NCBI GenBank assembly: GCA_963691705.1
Contig: OY829539.1
Location: 1,986,501 to 2,050,500, forward strand
Direction: 5' to 3'
DNA: 64,000 bases
Source of the DNA: Viola odorata
Lineage: Eukaryota > Streptophyta > Magnoliopsida > Malpighiales > Violaceae
Position numbers and translations under genes: made by a program. The notes beneath the pieces were generated by a model. The model ran no database searches. It was not told the origin of the DNA and saw nothing but the letters and a program-made list of their open reading frames with translations. Shown piece after piece: positions 35,151-46,942 of the stretch. Numbering within the stretch: position 1 is the stretch's first letter; each line of letters begins with the position of its first letter.

Positions 35151-37305
35151 TTCTAGGATAACACAGCATGCCGGAGTTTCCTTTACTTCCACCCTCAACG
35201 GCTGAAGCATTACCCCGCACTCTAATTTGAACATCGTTGCCAACGTGGCTAATGCGTCTGCGAAGCGGTTCTTTTCTCTGTCGACTCGGTCGAACTCGGT
35301 TTCCTCGAATTCCCGTGTGAGTTGGGTGAGTAGCTTTTGATAAGGGATGAGCTTGGAATCCCGTGTCTACCATAGATCCTGGGCTTGATAGATGACGAGT
35401 GCTGAATCACCGAAGATTCGGAGCTTCTTTACTTTTAAGTCGATGGCTGCTGTCAGATCGCTGATGTATACATCATACTCGGCGACGTTATTGGTGCATG
35501 GGAAGTTCAATTTGCATGCTATGGGGAATTGACGACCATCTGGGGCTATGACCATGGCTCCCACTCCCTTGCCCGAGAGGTTCACCGCACCGTCGAAGAA
35601 CATGGTCCACCAGTCATCTTCTCGGAGATCTTCTGCGATCTCATCTTCAATCACTATGATGTCCTCATCGGGGAAGTCGAAGCTCAATGACTCATACTCG
35701 TCCGAGGCATGATCAGCCAAGTGATCGGCGAGGGCGCTTGCTTTAACCACTTTCCGGGTTACATAGATGATCTCGTGCTCAGCTAATAAGACTTGCCATC
35801 TACAAATACGACTCGATAGGTACGGCTTTTCGAAGATGTATTTCAAGGGATCCATGCGAGAGATTAGCCAAGTCGTGTAATACAACATGTACTGCCGGAG
35901 CCTTCGGGCGCAACAAGTTCGTTCCAATATAGAGTAACGCATCTCACATTCGTTGAATTTTTTTCTGAGGTAATAGATGTCTTGTTCACGCCTTCCAGAC
36001 TCGTCGTTCTGTCCCAAAACGCAACCCATGGCGCTAGCCGTGACTGTCATGTACATGAGCAAGGGACGTCCTGGCGTCGGGGGAACTAGTACTGGTGGGC
36101 TTTGCAGATATGTCTTGATTTTCTCAAAGGCTTTCTGGCAGTCTTCGTCCCATTCTGCCTCTCCATGTTTCCTTAGCATTTTGAACATCGGCTCGCAAGT
36201 AAGTGTTAACTGGCTGATAAAGCGAGCGATGTAGTTGATGCATCCTAAGAAGCTTCGTACTTCTGTTTCGGTGCTGGGAGCGGGTAGCTCTTGAATTGCT
36301 TTTATCTTATCAGGATCCACTTCTATGCCTTTGTTGCTGACGATGAATCCCAACAACTTCCCGGAAGTCACTCTGAAGGTACACTTAGCTGGGTTTAGCC
36401 GTAGCCGAAATTGCCTCAACCTTTCGAACACCTTCCTCAGGATGTCCATATGATCTTGCGTGCCGCGAGATTTGGCTATCATGTCGTCGACATATATTTC
36501 TAATTCTTTATGCATCATGTCATGGAAAAGGGTGACGGCCGCACGCTGGTACGTGGCTCCGGAGTTCTTTAATCCGAAGGGCATCACTTTGTAGCAGAAG
36601 GTTCCCTAGGGCGTGATGAAGGTCGTCTTTTCACTGTCCTCAGGTGCCATCTTGATCTGGTTGTACCCCGAAAATCCGTCCATGAAAGAGAACATGTCAT
36701 TTCTGGCGGCACTATTGACCAAGATGTCGATATGGGGAAGTGGGAAGTCATCCTTAGGGCTGGCTCGATTATGATCCCGGAAGTCCATGCACATGCGAAC
36801 CTTCCCATCTTTCTTAGGCACTAGCACTATGTTGGCGATCCATTCTGGGTACTCGGCAACTCTCAAAAAGCCCGCGTCAAGTTGCTTGGTAACTTCTTCT
36901 TTGATTTTCAGAAGGATGTCTGGATGCATCCTCCGAAGTTTTTGCTTGACAGGCTTAAACTCAGGTTTTAATGGAATACGATGCTCAACTATCCCGGGAT
37001 CAAAACCTGGCATGTCGGTGTATGACCATGCAAATACGTCGGAGTAGTTTTTGAGGAGAGAAATCAACCTTTCTCTTTGAGTCGTATCTAGGGTAGTTCC
37101 GATCTTAACCAGCTTCTGATTCTCATTGCTTGCCCCCAGATTTACTTCGTCCAATTCCTCCCGATGAGGAGTTATTTCCTTTTCTGAACTTTCTAGTAAA
37201 CGGGTCAGTTCGTCGGGAATTTTGACCTTATCTTCGGTGGTGACGACAATTTCTTCACCAGTAAAGACATAGGTTTTATCAAGACAATCCGAACTAACAC
37301 TCATC
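35140..37305 (-). pseudogene. Element C reverse transcriptase and RNase H
   Basis: From the splice acceptor at 37305 leftwards, MSVSSDCLDKTYVF opens the exon. Reverse transcriptase motifs follow: MCMDFRDHNRA, FSFMDGFSGYNQI, MPFGLKNSGATYQ and catalytic YVDD near 36500. RNase H ends with ALADHLADHA near 35700. A second RNase H begins MFFDGAVNLSGKG near 35600. TAG at 36606-36608 sits where the family has Trp in the ITPxGTF block, and TAG at 35367-35369 cuts the second RNase H, whose end (ADALATLATMF) continues in frame. A frameshift follows. The polymerase active site is intact but the frame is not. Confidence 0.85.
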
Positions 37306-37457
37306 CTGAAATAAAAAGTGCGGAAAAAAGAGATGCGTAAAATGAAAATTTGCATATATATTGATTTTTAACAAAAGGGAACATGACTCCCTACAAAAAT
37401 GTTTTCGTAAGAAAACGTGCAAAAACACATATATTTTTTTTCAAAAGGAGTAATTAC
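37306..37457 (-). other. Predicted pol intron of element C (152 nt)
   Basis: On the minus strand the donor is CC/GTAATT (37457) and the acceptor CTTTTTATTTCAG (37306). The 152-nt length is not a multiple of three, and removal joins the upstream frame (ending TMLPDVSP) to MSVSSDCL in phase. The exons are conserved in A. An intron before reverse transcriptase is a known Ogre trait. Confidence 0.6.
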
Positions 37458-37711
37458 GGAGAGACATCCGGAAGCATGGTGATGGTCCATTTGCACACAG
37501 ACTCCCCTGACTTCTTTACAAAAATGACTGAACCAGGCGATGATTCTTCTTCTCCCAGAGCATCGATAGAGGAATATGAAGCTATACTAACCACAGTATG
37601 ATTTATATTGACAATTTCGACTGCGAGGGAGGATGTGGCTCTGATGTGGGGATACATATCTTACCCATTGGCGTCAAACGCCCATGCATTTCGGCTAGCT
37701 CTTTCCCGTCT
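37458..37711 (-). pseudogene. Element C short exon between gag and RT; no protease visible
   Basis: Two overlapping frames here are similar to A. One (37657-37458) encodes a peptide with VEIVNINHTVVSIAS and FVKKSGESVC. The D[ST]G active site of an aspartic protease is not seen, and only about 250 bp separate the gag knuckles from the intron, less than a protease needs. A shared deletion is likely. Confidence 0.5.
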
Positions 37712-39463
37712 TTATCGGGGAAACATTCTGTCCTCCATGTCCTGCCCCTTCACCAACTGAGACACGGCTGGGAGAGGGTCGATGGCCATGTTAGGTCCTT
37801 TGGCCAAACCCTCGAAGGAGATCCATCCACTTTTGATTAGATGATTTACCTTTATCTTAAAGGAAAAATAATCATCCAGCGTATGGCCCGGTGCCCTGGC
37901 GTGAAATTCACATATAGCGTTGGGATCGTACCAATTTGGATATGGAGGTTGCTGAGGTCGGGCCGGGATTGGCACAATCTGCCCAGCTGCCAAGAGATGT
38001 TTGTAGATTTCTCCCCCGGGGAGTGGGAGTGGCGGTACTGGTCCTCGATTTGGCGCCTTCGGTGGATTGGAGGGCCTAGGTTGTGCGGGTCTTTCGGCTA
38101 AATCCTCGAAAGAGATCCACCCACATCTGATCAATTAATAAACCTTTTTCTTAAAGGCGCGACAGTCTTTTAGGGTGTGACTAAGAGCTTCAGCATGGTA
38201 TTTGCATCTAGCATTAGGATCGTACCAATTTGGATAAGGAGGCTGCAAAGGTTGGATTGGGGTGGGTGCAATTTATTTAGCTGCCAAAAGGTGCTCGTAA
38301 ATTTCCCCCAAAGGAATGGGAAGCGGTGGCAGTGGTCTTCGATCCCAACGGTTATCTTGGTTTCTGGGTTTATTTGGTGGATTATATGGTCTAGGTTGTG
38401 TAAGTTGCGGTATTTGTGTTGGGGGTGATGGGAAATGTAGAGATGGTGTAGGGTTTTGGGGAGCCCTGTTAGCAACGAGCGTTGGTGGAAAAGAAAAAAC
38501 TGTGGGTCGATATAGTGACGGGGAAGGATATGGTGGTGGTGACAAATAAGGGGGAGGTGGCGGGTAAGGTCGTCTGTGAGTAGGTTGGGGAGAGACAAAG
38601 CCAACGTCTCTCCTTATGATAGGCATCGCCTCTGGCGTAGGAATGATGATCCTTCCGGAATTAATCTCTTGCTCTACTCTCTCAGCAATCCGGACCACGT
38701 CGAGGAAGCTACTCGACGGACCGAGGGTAAGATAAGCGTAGTAGGGAGCTTTGAAGGTATTTACGAAAATTGACAGGAGTTCCCTATCATCCAAAGGAGA
38801 AGAAATCCTTGCGGGTAGTTCTGTCCATCTCTGAGAATAAGCTTTTACTGATTCCTCGACCCTCTTCTCTAGATTTTGCAAATCATAACGGTTAGGTGTG
38901 ATTTCTTCATCGAGCTTGTATCGTTCAGATATTTCATTGTGGTGGATTTTGAGGCGAGTTTTGGGGCGTTCAATCCCCGGGCACCTCTCAGATTGTGGAA
39001 TCTTGTACTTCCGAGGCGTCGTAACTCCTAGCATTATGCTTTTATCGGCGGGATCCCTAGGGTCATATCTTTCAATAGCCCTTAGCTTTTCCTCTAGTGG
39101 GCTCAATCGATCAATACCGGCTCCTTTCGCACTAATGGTGCCAAAACTTATGGTCGGTGAATATTCAAGAGAGGATTGTGGCTGTGTCAGATCGCTTCCC
39201 GGAAGCTTAGTTTCTAGTGGTCCAAAAATCGCAACTTGGGTAGAAAGGCCCTGAGATGGGTGGGGACACTGTCTGGTTGTATCTACTGCAGCTGTAGGGT
39301 TGGGACTAATGTAGGGATCCTGCCACTTCCACTGAACAGAAGATGGTTGGGTTGATGAAGGACCCCACTCCTTTTCAGTTTGCAAAGTTCGAACTTGTTC
39401 TTCCAGTTCTGCTATTCTGGTCATTAGTGCTTCATTGGCTTTAGCCTGTTCAGTCATTTTCAT
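37712..39463 (-). pseudogene. Element C gag
   Basis: Starts at ATG 39463 (MKMTEQAKANEAL) and stays open for 396 codons to TAA 38273-38275. A has CAA there. A second stop follows near 38136, then 140 more codons in the same frame to 37712. N-terminal short coiled coil, conserved ERYDPRDPADKS, and a gag core with FVNTFKAPYYAYLTLG and AERVEQEINSG. Next comes a Pro/Tyr-rich linker (several PPPYPSP-like repeats) and two CxYH/CxFH...H knuckle-like repeats. Unlike A it keeps the central core, so it shows what A lost. Confidence 0.85.
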
Positions 39464-40235
39464 TTTTGAAGTCTAGTTACAGGGAGCCTGTGCGGAGTAG
39501 CGTGCCTCCGAGGAGCTATTGTGAACCTGAAAAAGGGAAAAACACAGAAAGAGTAAGTACAAGTGAGGATACACTAGTGATGTGCAATCCCGAGGCCTCC
39601 ACGTTTGCTCATTCGCTTCCCGGCCACACTTTCACTTGATATTTTCAGGGCGGTCGGAGAGGCGTGATCTCCTGGTTGTGGATGATATGCGAAGGAAGCC
39701 TCTATTCATTCCAACGAGGTGATGTAATCTGAGATGTTATCTGCGAAACCCAAATCAACAGGGGCAACCAATGCCGCCATGCTAGGAAGATCTCTTTCAT
39801 ACTGTGCTTGCAAATGACGCAGGGCCTGACGCCTGGTGAACCCAACCAAGGGGAGGGATGACAATCTATGCTATGAACTTGGAGTTTGTGATAAGCTAAG
39901 AGGACAAGGCCACGAGTGGGCAATATTTGGCTGTTTTCGAATGTTTGGTCTGATTTTTCGGTTCTTTGGGTGAAACGACTGTGTTTATCCCGGAGGGATT
40001 TTCTCTTTCTTTTTGCGATAGTCTTTTGAGTTGCTTTGGATAGATAATCGATATGGAAAAGATGAGGCGATTTTAATAAATATCCGAAAGAGTACGACTT
40101 TATTAAAAGTGTTTACAAAAGTATGGTAAACTTGCCAACTACCTAAATTCATCAAAAATGGCTAAGATAGATGAAATCAGGGGTCCTAGCTAAAAAGAAA
40201 AGGTCTGCCGATATCCGAGCCTTTCCATGAAGGCG
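39464..40235 (-). other. Spacer between ORF1 and gag of element C
   Basis: Collinear with 11722-12493 of A. Conserved features are the splice-acceptor-like tract (AG at 39527-39528, minus) and an AATAAA in element sense near 40100. No gene seen. Confidence 0.55.
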
Positions 40236-41959
40236 TCAATCCTGGACGTCAGAGTTCTCCTGCCAAAGGTATTCCATTGAAGCCAACTCCCCTTTCTGCA
40301 TCTCTATCTCAACCTCTAACGCGGTAATTCGACTTTGCAATGCCTAGCTTTTCCTATCCCCTAAATCTGCACGAGTAGTCAAGACCCTTATCGTCGAATC
40401 CCTGTCTTTGATTATGGCACTTGATGCTTCTCTCTTGCGGGTTTCGCTGCTCAAGTGTTCTTTAAAGGCCCTGAGGGCCACCTTCTATTTTACTGCTTGT
40501 ACGCGGATAAAATCCTTGTTATGCCTGTCCAGCTCATTCATCTGGACTTCTGCGTAGCATTGACGTGCTTCGGCGGTATCTCTTTCCTCTGTCATCAGAT
40601 CTCGCTCTTCCTGCGCTGCTCACATTTGCTCTACTACTTGGGCGTAAGCCATAACATCCATTCCTCCACTTATTTGAGATTCCCCTTCTTCTTCCATCGG
40701 TCTTTGATTTTCCGAGCGAGGTAAGACATTGCCATTAACTCGTCTCGACCTCCATTGTGGATATTCCAGTATTGTGGTTGTAGGGATGCCGTGTCCTTTG
40801 AGACAAAAAGGGTGGGCCCAGTCTTGGGCGTACAACTGAATGTTCTGATTTTCTCCGGTGTGTGGCAGGTCTGATCTTGTCATGCCGAATGTCACGGGAA
40901 TTATTTGCGTGATGTGCAGAACTGTCTGAGGACGAGGGCAGGGCAATAGTGAGTGCATCCCCATGCTTCGATTAAAGGAACCCAAGGTAAGGGTCCGCAG
41001 CAGACGATGGGATTGGAAGTCTGCAGCCATTTGGCGGGCCAACTGAAGTCTTCTTCTGAGAGGTTTATGAATCGGTCGATCCAGACATCTTTATTCTCCA
41101 TCTCCCATCTATCCGTGGTTGTTGCGTTGATAACTCTGAGTAGAGGGCATGATCTTATGTAGCTTGCGAAGAAAATGGTTTGATCAGGAACCTGTTTGAA
41201 GTGGCTGACCAACCATACTGTCAACAACTGGGTGCAACAGGTAAGTCTCCCTTTCCCTTTTCTTCGACAAGAGTCCAAGGAGCGAAAAGTCTCGGCCAAA
41301 ATGGTTGTTGTAGGATTGATGGCATTTGTTTCCATCTCGTAAAAGATGTTGGCTGCTGCAAAGTCGATGGCATTCCTCATTTTTGGAAAGAGGACAAATC
41401 CTACAATGGCAAAAGCCAGAATCCTTAAGTGTTTTTTCCCGTTGGACAACTGAAAACGTGCCTCAATATCTGACCAGCACCAGAAGTAGTCACCTTCTCT
41501 GACACGAGTAGTGATTCCTAACAACTTATTGAGCCTTATTTTGACACTCGAAGAGTCGAGTCGAACATTCTGGTATATGGCCGATATAGGAGAGGTGAAG
41601 CACATCAGAGCTGAGTACTCCTCTAGTGTGGGAGTCAAGTCTACCCCTTTGTCGAAAGAGAAGCACTGATAATAGGGATCCCAGAATTTTAGGGCTGCTT
41701 GGATGCAACCCTTATCAGTCTTTACGTCAACTAGGGTCAGTAGCTTTCCATAACTACCCTCAAACTGTGTCTCCTCGTCTTTAGTCAGCTCATTTCTCAA
41801 CTTTCGAATCCTAGTTAAGTCGAAGTCTACGACTTCTACCTTGACCTTAGTGGTGATGTCAGGGGTGAACCCATGTTCCAACATATCTCCTCGTGTGGCC
41901 TGATCGTCGAAACTTCGTCCCTCGAAAATATTAAATGAAAGTAGTGTAGGTGCCGACAT
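40236..41959 (-). pseudogene. Element C ORF1 (Ogre-specific)
   Basis: Starts at ATG 41959 (MSAPTLLSFNIFEG), open for 352 codons through the ORF1 domain (LTPTLEEYSALMCF). A two-base gain or one-base loss near 40920 ends this frame at 40901. The continuation (TQIIPVTFGMTRSDL) is in the next frame until TGA 40620-40622, where A has CGA. The coiled-coil tail continues to TGA 40236-40238 with two more stops where A has sense codons. The intact stretch is longer than in A and shows the domain uninterrupted. Confidence 0.8.
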
Positions 41960-42495
41960 GTCGAATGAGCAAGATGGGTCCTATGGGACAAAAATAAAAT
42001 TTTAAATGCAAAGTAACCTGCACGTGTAAGAAATTTACAGTTCGTATAAAAGACAAGGTTACCATGGCAACAAGACAAATAGGGCCACGACAAACAGGTA
42101 TAATCATGATGCACGTGCTGGGGCTCTGATTCCGACATTTCTAACTGGCTTGAATGGTTCCCGGATGATACCATGAAAAGGTCCCTAAAGTGTCGTCTAG
42201 TGTCCCGATTTCTTGCGAAATCGTGTAACCTTTCGACTGGCTTTAGGGGTTCATCCGAGTTGGGATTGGTGAACACTACCTAAGACATGTGTCCTAGGGC
42301 GTCACTACTACCCTCCTAATTTGGTAATTGTCCCCTGGGTGTAGGGCACTATGAAATGCATATGACAATTGATAAAGCAAATAAATGAACAGACTAGCAA
42401 TTGATCAAAGCAAATAAATAAATAAACAAACAAAACACCTCTCTAAAAAGATAAAACCGGCTCCGACCCTAAGGTCCCCAGTGAAGTCGTCAAAC
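41960..42495 (-). other. Element C leader and primer-binding site
   Basis: The primer-binding site at 42475-42492 reads TGACGACTTCACTGGGGA on the minus strand, three bases from the LTR. It differs from A at its third base (TGA instead of TGG). The splice-acceptor-like CCCATAG (AG at 41981-41982) before ORF1 is conserved, as is the open frame with FTNPNSDEPLKPVERL (from 42276). Confidence 0.7.
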
Positions 42496-45400
42496 TGTCG
42501 CGCCCCGAAAATTTAAAAATTCGCGAGTGTGCAATGAAATTTGAAACCTTACAATGCTCAGCGTAAACAGACGCCTCGCAACATGCAATGAAGTCGTCAC
42601 CCTAATTTGGTTGCTAGGTTTAGGGAACCTTAATCGTCATGGCATAAGAATTATAATAAGTAAAAAGCTAAAGGCACAAAAAGGGGGTCTGGACCCTAGA
42701 CAAAGGTTCGGGGTCATATTATGGTCTCGGGAAGGTGTTAGGCACCCGAGTCACATCCGAAAACGGTTACCGGTTGATGAGAGAGGTGTTAAAAAGGTGT
42801 TTGCTAAAATGCGTTTTGAAAAAGGGGGCCCTCAGAGGAATCGTCACTTTAGTCTTTTCTATGATCATGACCGTTCAGGAATAATTAAAAAATCTTTCTG
42901 ACGGGGTTACCGTTTATCAAGATTGATTGATTATTCTTGACCGCAACGTGATGGGACTGAATTTTCCGTAAGACTGAATGAGCGCCCTCTTTTTTCATCA
43001 TCGGGCCATGCATGATTAAATTACTTACTACATGATTCTATCATGGATAGCTAGCAGAGTACATGCAGTCAATATAAGCAAGAATTTTAAATAAACAAAC
43101 AAAACACCTCTCTAACTGATGTGGGATCGAAAGTCCCCATGTACATGCAGTCAATATAAGCAAGAATTTAAAATCACATGAACATGGCATTTTAAGCAAT
43201 CTTTAAACACGTTGTTCATGTGGGTTGATTTTAATTCTAGCAGTTCTATATATCATGCATGCAATTGATATTTGCAGAAAGCATCGAATAAATAAAAAGG
43301 AATCGAAAGGCGTACTTTCTAGCGAAGCTTGAAATTAAAACCTACAAAAATGAGAGTGTTAGCGATAGCTCAAGAAATAAATAAACAATTTTATGAGTGC
43401 GAAAATTTTAAATGACAGTTGATTGCATACGTAAAATGATGGATTTTACGCATACGAGAATTAAATGCTGAGTTTGATAAGTGCAGGAAAATAAATGATG
43501 ACAGTTGATTGTATGCGAGAAATGATGGATTTAACGCATACGAGAATTAAATGCTGAGTTGATTGCATGCGAAAAATGATTAATTTTACGCATACGAGAT
43601 TTAAATGATGACATGATTGCATGCGAGAAATGATCTATTTAACGCATACGAAAATTAAATACTGACATGATTGCATGCGAGAAATGATGGATTTAGCGCA
43701 TACGAAAATTAAATGCTGAGTTGATTGCATGCGAAAAATGATTGATTTTACGCGTACGAAATTTAAATGCTGAGTTGATTGCATGCGAAAAATGATTTAT
43801 TTGACGCATACGAAATTTAAATGATGTTTTGATAAGTGTAGAAAAATTAAATGTAGTTGACGATTTACAAGGAATTAAAAAAGTTTGATGATTTGCAGAA
43901 AATAAAACAGGTTGATAATGCAGAAAATAAGCAGTTGGATATTTGCAGAAAATAAAACAGTTGATATTGCAGAAGAGTTTCCAGCAGCTTGCGAAAAATT
44001 AAAGCAGTTGATATTTGCAGAAAATAAAACAATTGATATTTGCAGAAAATAAACAGGTGATATTTGCAGAAAATAAAACAATTGATATTTGCAGAAAATA
44101 AACAATTGATATTTGCAGAAAATAAATAGTTGATATTTGCAGAAAATAAACAGTTGATAAATTGCGGAAGAATTTTCAGTAGTATGCGAAAAATTAAAGC
44201 AGTTGATATTTGCAGAAAATAAAAAAATTGATATTTGCAGAAAATAAAACAATTGATATTTGCAGAAAATAAAACAATTGATAGTAGCAGAAAATAAACA
44301 GTTGATAAATTGCGGAAGAATTTCCAGCAGCTTGCGAAAAATTAAAGCAGTTGATATTTACGAGAATTAAAATGCGACCGACCATGTAGGCGGTAAAATG
44401 AATGATTGAATTTAAATTGCCGAAAGTAAATTGCGGAAATTTAAAGTGCGGATAATTTAAACAGTTGATAAGTACGGAAAATTAAAAAGTTGATAGTACG
44501 AAAAATAATCATACGAAGCATACGAAATATTTTTACGAAAAAGGCGTGATCCGAAATCTCGGAAAGAAATGAAAATGAGTTGGGCCCAACTAAAAAAGTG
44601 AAAGAAAAATGGGAAATGGGCCAGGAATAGTGTCTGGCCCATGAAAATTAAAAGGAAGGGTGATTGGCCAAGCCCATCACCTTTGATGCATGAATAGGCC
44701 ATTATGGCACTATTCATCGTCATCTTCACCACATCGCCGGCGCTACTGCCGGCGACCAAGGTCCGGCCACCCGTGGTCGGATCTTGAAAATCTTCATACC
44801 GGGACGCTCGTCTCCTCGACGGCTTCCCGATCGTACGAACTTTGACTAGCAGTTTAAATCGTACAGAGTTTAATTTTGAAAAAATGATGAAACCGTTAAT
44901 TATCAAAAACTAATTAATTTGCACAATCTAGCTAACGGTTTTTAAAATTGAAAGCATGTATTTAATCTACATCATGCACATGAATTAATGGCACAAAAAC
45001 AAGCAATTTATCTAATCCTAACCAAGCAAAACGAATTAAAGAAGGAAACGCTTAAAAGGAACGAAAGAAAAAGCTTGAAGAAAAGCTTACTGTGAAACTT
45101 TAAACTGAGGCAATCGAAGCTCTAAGTGAGCTATCGATCAAGAGAGGGAAGAAGCAAGGTTTTCTTGCAAAATTGGTACCCATTTTTCGTTGAAGGATGG
45201 CTTGTATTTATAGCCAAAGATCGCGTGACGTTTGGACGAGGGTGCTGCGCGTGGGGGCCGTGAGCGTGCGCTGGCGGGGCTAGGGGAGCCGTGATGATGG
45301 CTGGACGGGATAGGGAGCTACGGGCTCGAGCTAGGAAGCGACGGGAGCAGGTAATCCCGGTGGTCTGCTCCGCTGCACTCCACGCCCACTGTGCATGTGC

Positions 45401-46184
45401 ACCATGCTAGGTAATTCAAGGGCCGTTGATCTGGTTGACTTTCCTTGGTTGACCAGATCAACGGCCATGATTAAATGGCCCTTTATCTGATTTAAATGAC
45501 CTCGAGCCGGTTCCTTCGAGCAAACATTCTGAATTTTCGAGCCGAAGGTACCGTTACGTAGAGAAAAATATGAAGGGTTTAACCGTCTACAGCGAATGAC
45601 GAGAATTTTTCGTTTAACGTGTTTATTCTCGCGTTCAAAAACATGAAACGTTCGGACGGAAAAATAATGACGTTACACCGAAAATTACACGAAATGTTGT
45701 AGACCGTTGTGAACGGAAAAAAAACTAGCAACTAGTTCATGGGAAACATTTCAAATTCAAGCTATTGTCTGAGCGAACTTACCCGGGTCCAATAAAAGCT
45801 CGAACGAAAATAATAATAAAAAAATAAAAAAATAAAAAAATAAAAAAATAAAAAAATAAAAAAACTAAAAAATACGCTAAAATACTAAAAATCCTAAAAA
45901 TCATGAGATGACCTAAAATGAGGAAAAAACTAGCAAATGACTGCCGGATAGTTAAAGATGTGATTTTTAAGGCTAAAAATAATAATGATAATAACAATGA
46001 AAATACGTGACAAAAAATTAAAAATGCTATTTTGAAAGCTGACGATGCTAACGACGCTGCTAAAATGCGATGAAACACTTAAAAATGTTAGCGACAGTAA
46101 ATCAACTGAAAATGACTGTAAATTAACTAAATAACAGAAATGCTAAAATTAAGTAAAAATGGCGTCAAAATTCGGGTATCAACA
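42496..46184 (-). repeat. Element C 5' LTR
   Basis: 3689 bp. In element sense it starts TGTTGATACCCG at 46184 and ends GGGGCGCGACA at 42496. It carries the 55-bp-type array (about 43430-43850), the GATATTTGCAGAAAATAAA array (about 43880-44350), a TATA motif (near 45206-45217) and a perfect hairpin (45421-45466). It adjoins D sequence at 46185. Confidence 0.92.
45421..45466 (-). promoter_or_regulatory. Inverted repeat upstream of the LTR promoter, C 5' LTR
   Basis: Arms GGCCGTTGATCTGGT (45421-45435) and its exact complement (45452-45466). Differs from the C 3' LTR copy at the third base (C vs T) with a matching change on the other arm. Confidence 0.75.
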
Positions 46185-46942
46185 GGTGCCCTTGATTCGT
46201 TGCTTGAAGGTCTGTATTTATAAGGTTGGGAAAAAAATGGAGTCGGTTTGCTTGTGTGGCTGCAAACCGACGGGGGAAAAAGAAGAAAGTGATGATGAGG
46301 TTTTGGCCGGAATAGTGAGCTAGCTAGGGTCGCATGTGGCCAAGGATGATCGGATGGGATGTTGTGATGATCAAAGTGAGTTGGTGCTGAGTTGGAGGAT
46401 GAGGGAGCATTGAATGACATTTATGTGGACTAAATCCTATTTTTTGGGTACGAATGAGATATTTTGGCACGAGCGAAATTGCTCGGAATTGAAAATATAT
46501 CCGAACCGAGGGGAACAAAGTGTGCAGAAAAATAAGACAAGATAACTAGCATACAGTGAATAAATGCAAAACTCAGTTTAATGTATTTATTTTCTCTTTC
46601 GGAAATGCCAAAAGTTCGGACGTAAAATAAATGTCTTTCCGACAAAAATTGAACGAAACCAAACGAGATGGCGTGGAAGAGAAAACTAGTAGGTAATTAT
46701 CAAATAAAGAAATAACTAGCTCGATCTACGGTATGAGGAAACTTACTCGGGACCGATAGATGTTCGCGAAAAGACAGTAGAAAAGACGAAAAAATAAAAA
46801 AAACCTGAAATGATGCGAAATATTAAACAAATAACCCACGATTAAAGAATCGATTGAAATTTGACGTAAATGGGCTTTTAAAAGCGACAAGTAATACAAT
46901 ACGGAAAAAGTTGTGACGTAAGTCAAAATTTGGGTAGCAACA
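46185..46942 (-). mobile_element. Element D: partial LTR of another Ogre-like element, split by C
   Basis: On the minus strand it starts TGTTGCTACCCAAATTTTGA at 46942, like the LTR start of A and C but diverged. It runs to 46185, where C was inserted. A TATA-like motif (TATAAATA, minus, 46215-46222) fits an LTR promoter. The rest of D would lie beyond the left window edge. The right flank begins AATAT; no target duplication can be tested. Confidence 0.65.

Larger units (their letters stand above)
1..46184 (-). mobile_element. Element C: Ogre-like Ty3/gypsy (Tat lineage) retrotransposon, interrupted by element A
   Basis: This is a large LTR retrotransposon on the minus strand, entered from its 5' LTR at 46184 and leaving the window through its 3' LTR at position 1. 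Reading leftwards the order is 5' LTR, primer-binding site, leader, ORF1, gag, a short intron, reverse transcriptase/RNase H, integrase, a long repeat-rich 3' untranslated region, polypurine tract and 3' LTR. The extra ORF1 before gag, very long LTRs, an intron before reverse transcriptase and a tandem-repeat-rich 3' end are hallmarks of Ogre elements. All reading frames carry stops or shifts, so this copy is dead. Element A sits inside its 3' untranslated region. About 1.4 kb of the left LTR lies outside the window, so only the right side of the target duplication (GGTGC, 46185-46189) could be seen. Confidence 0.88.
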
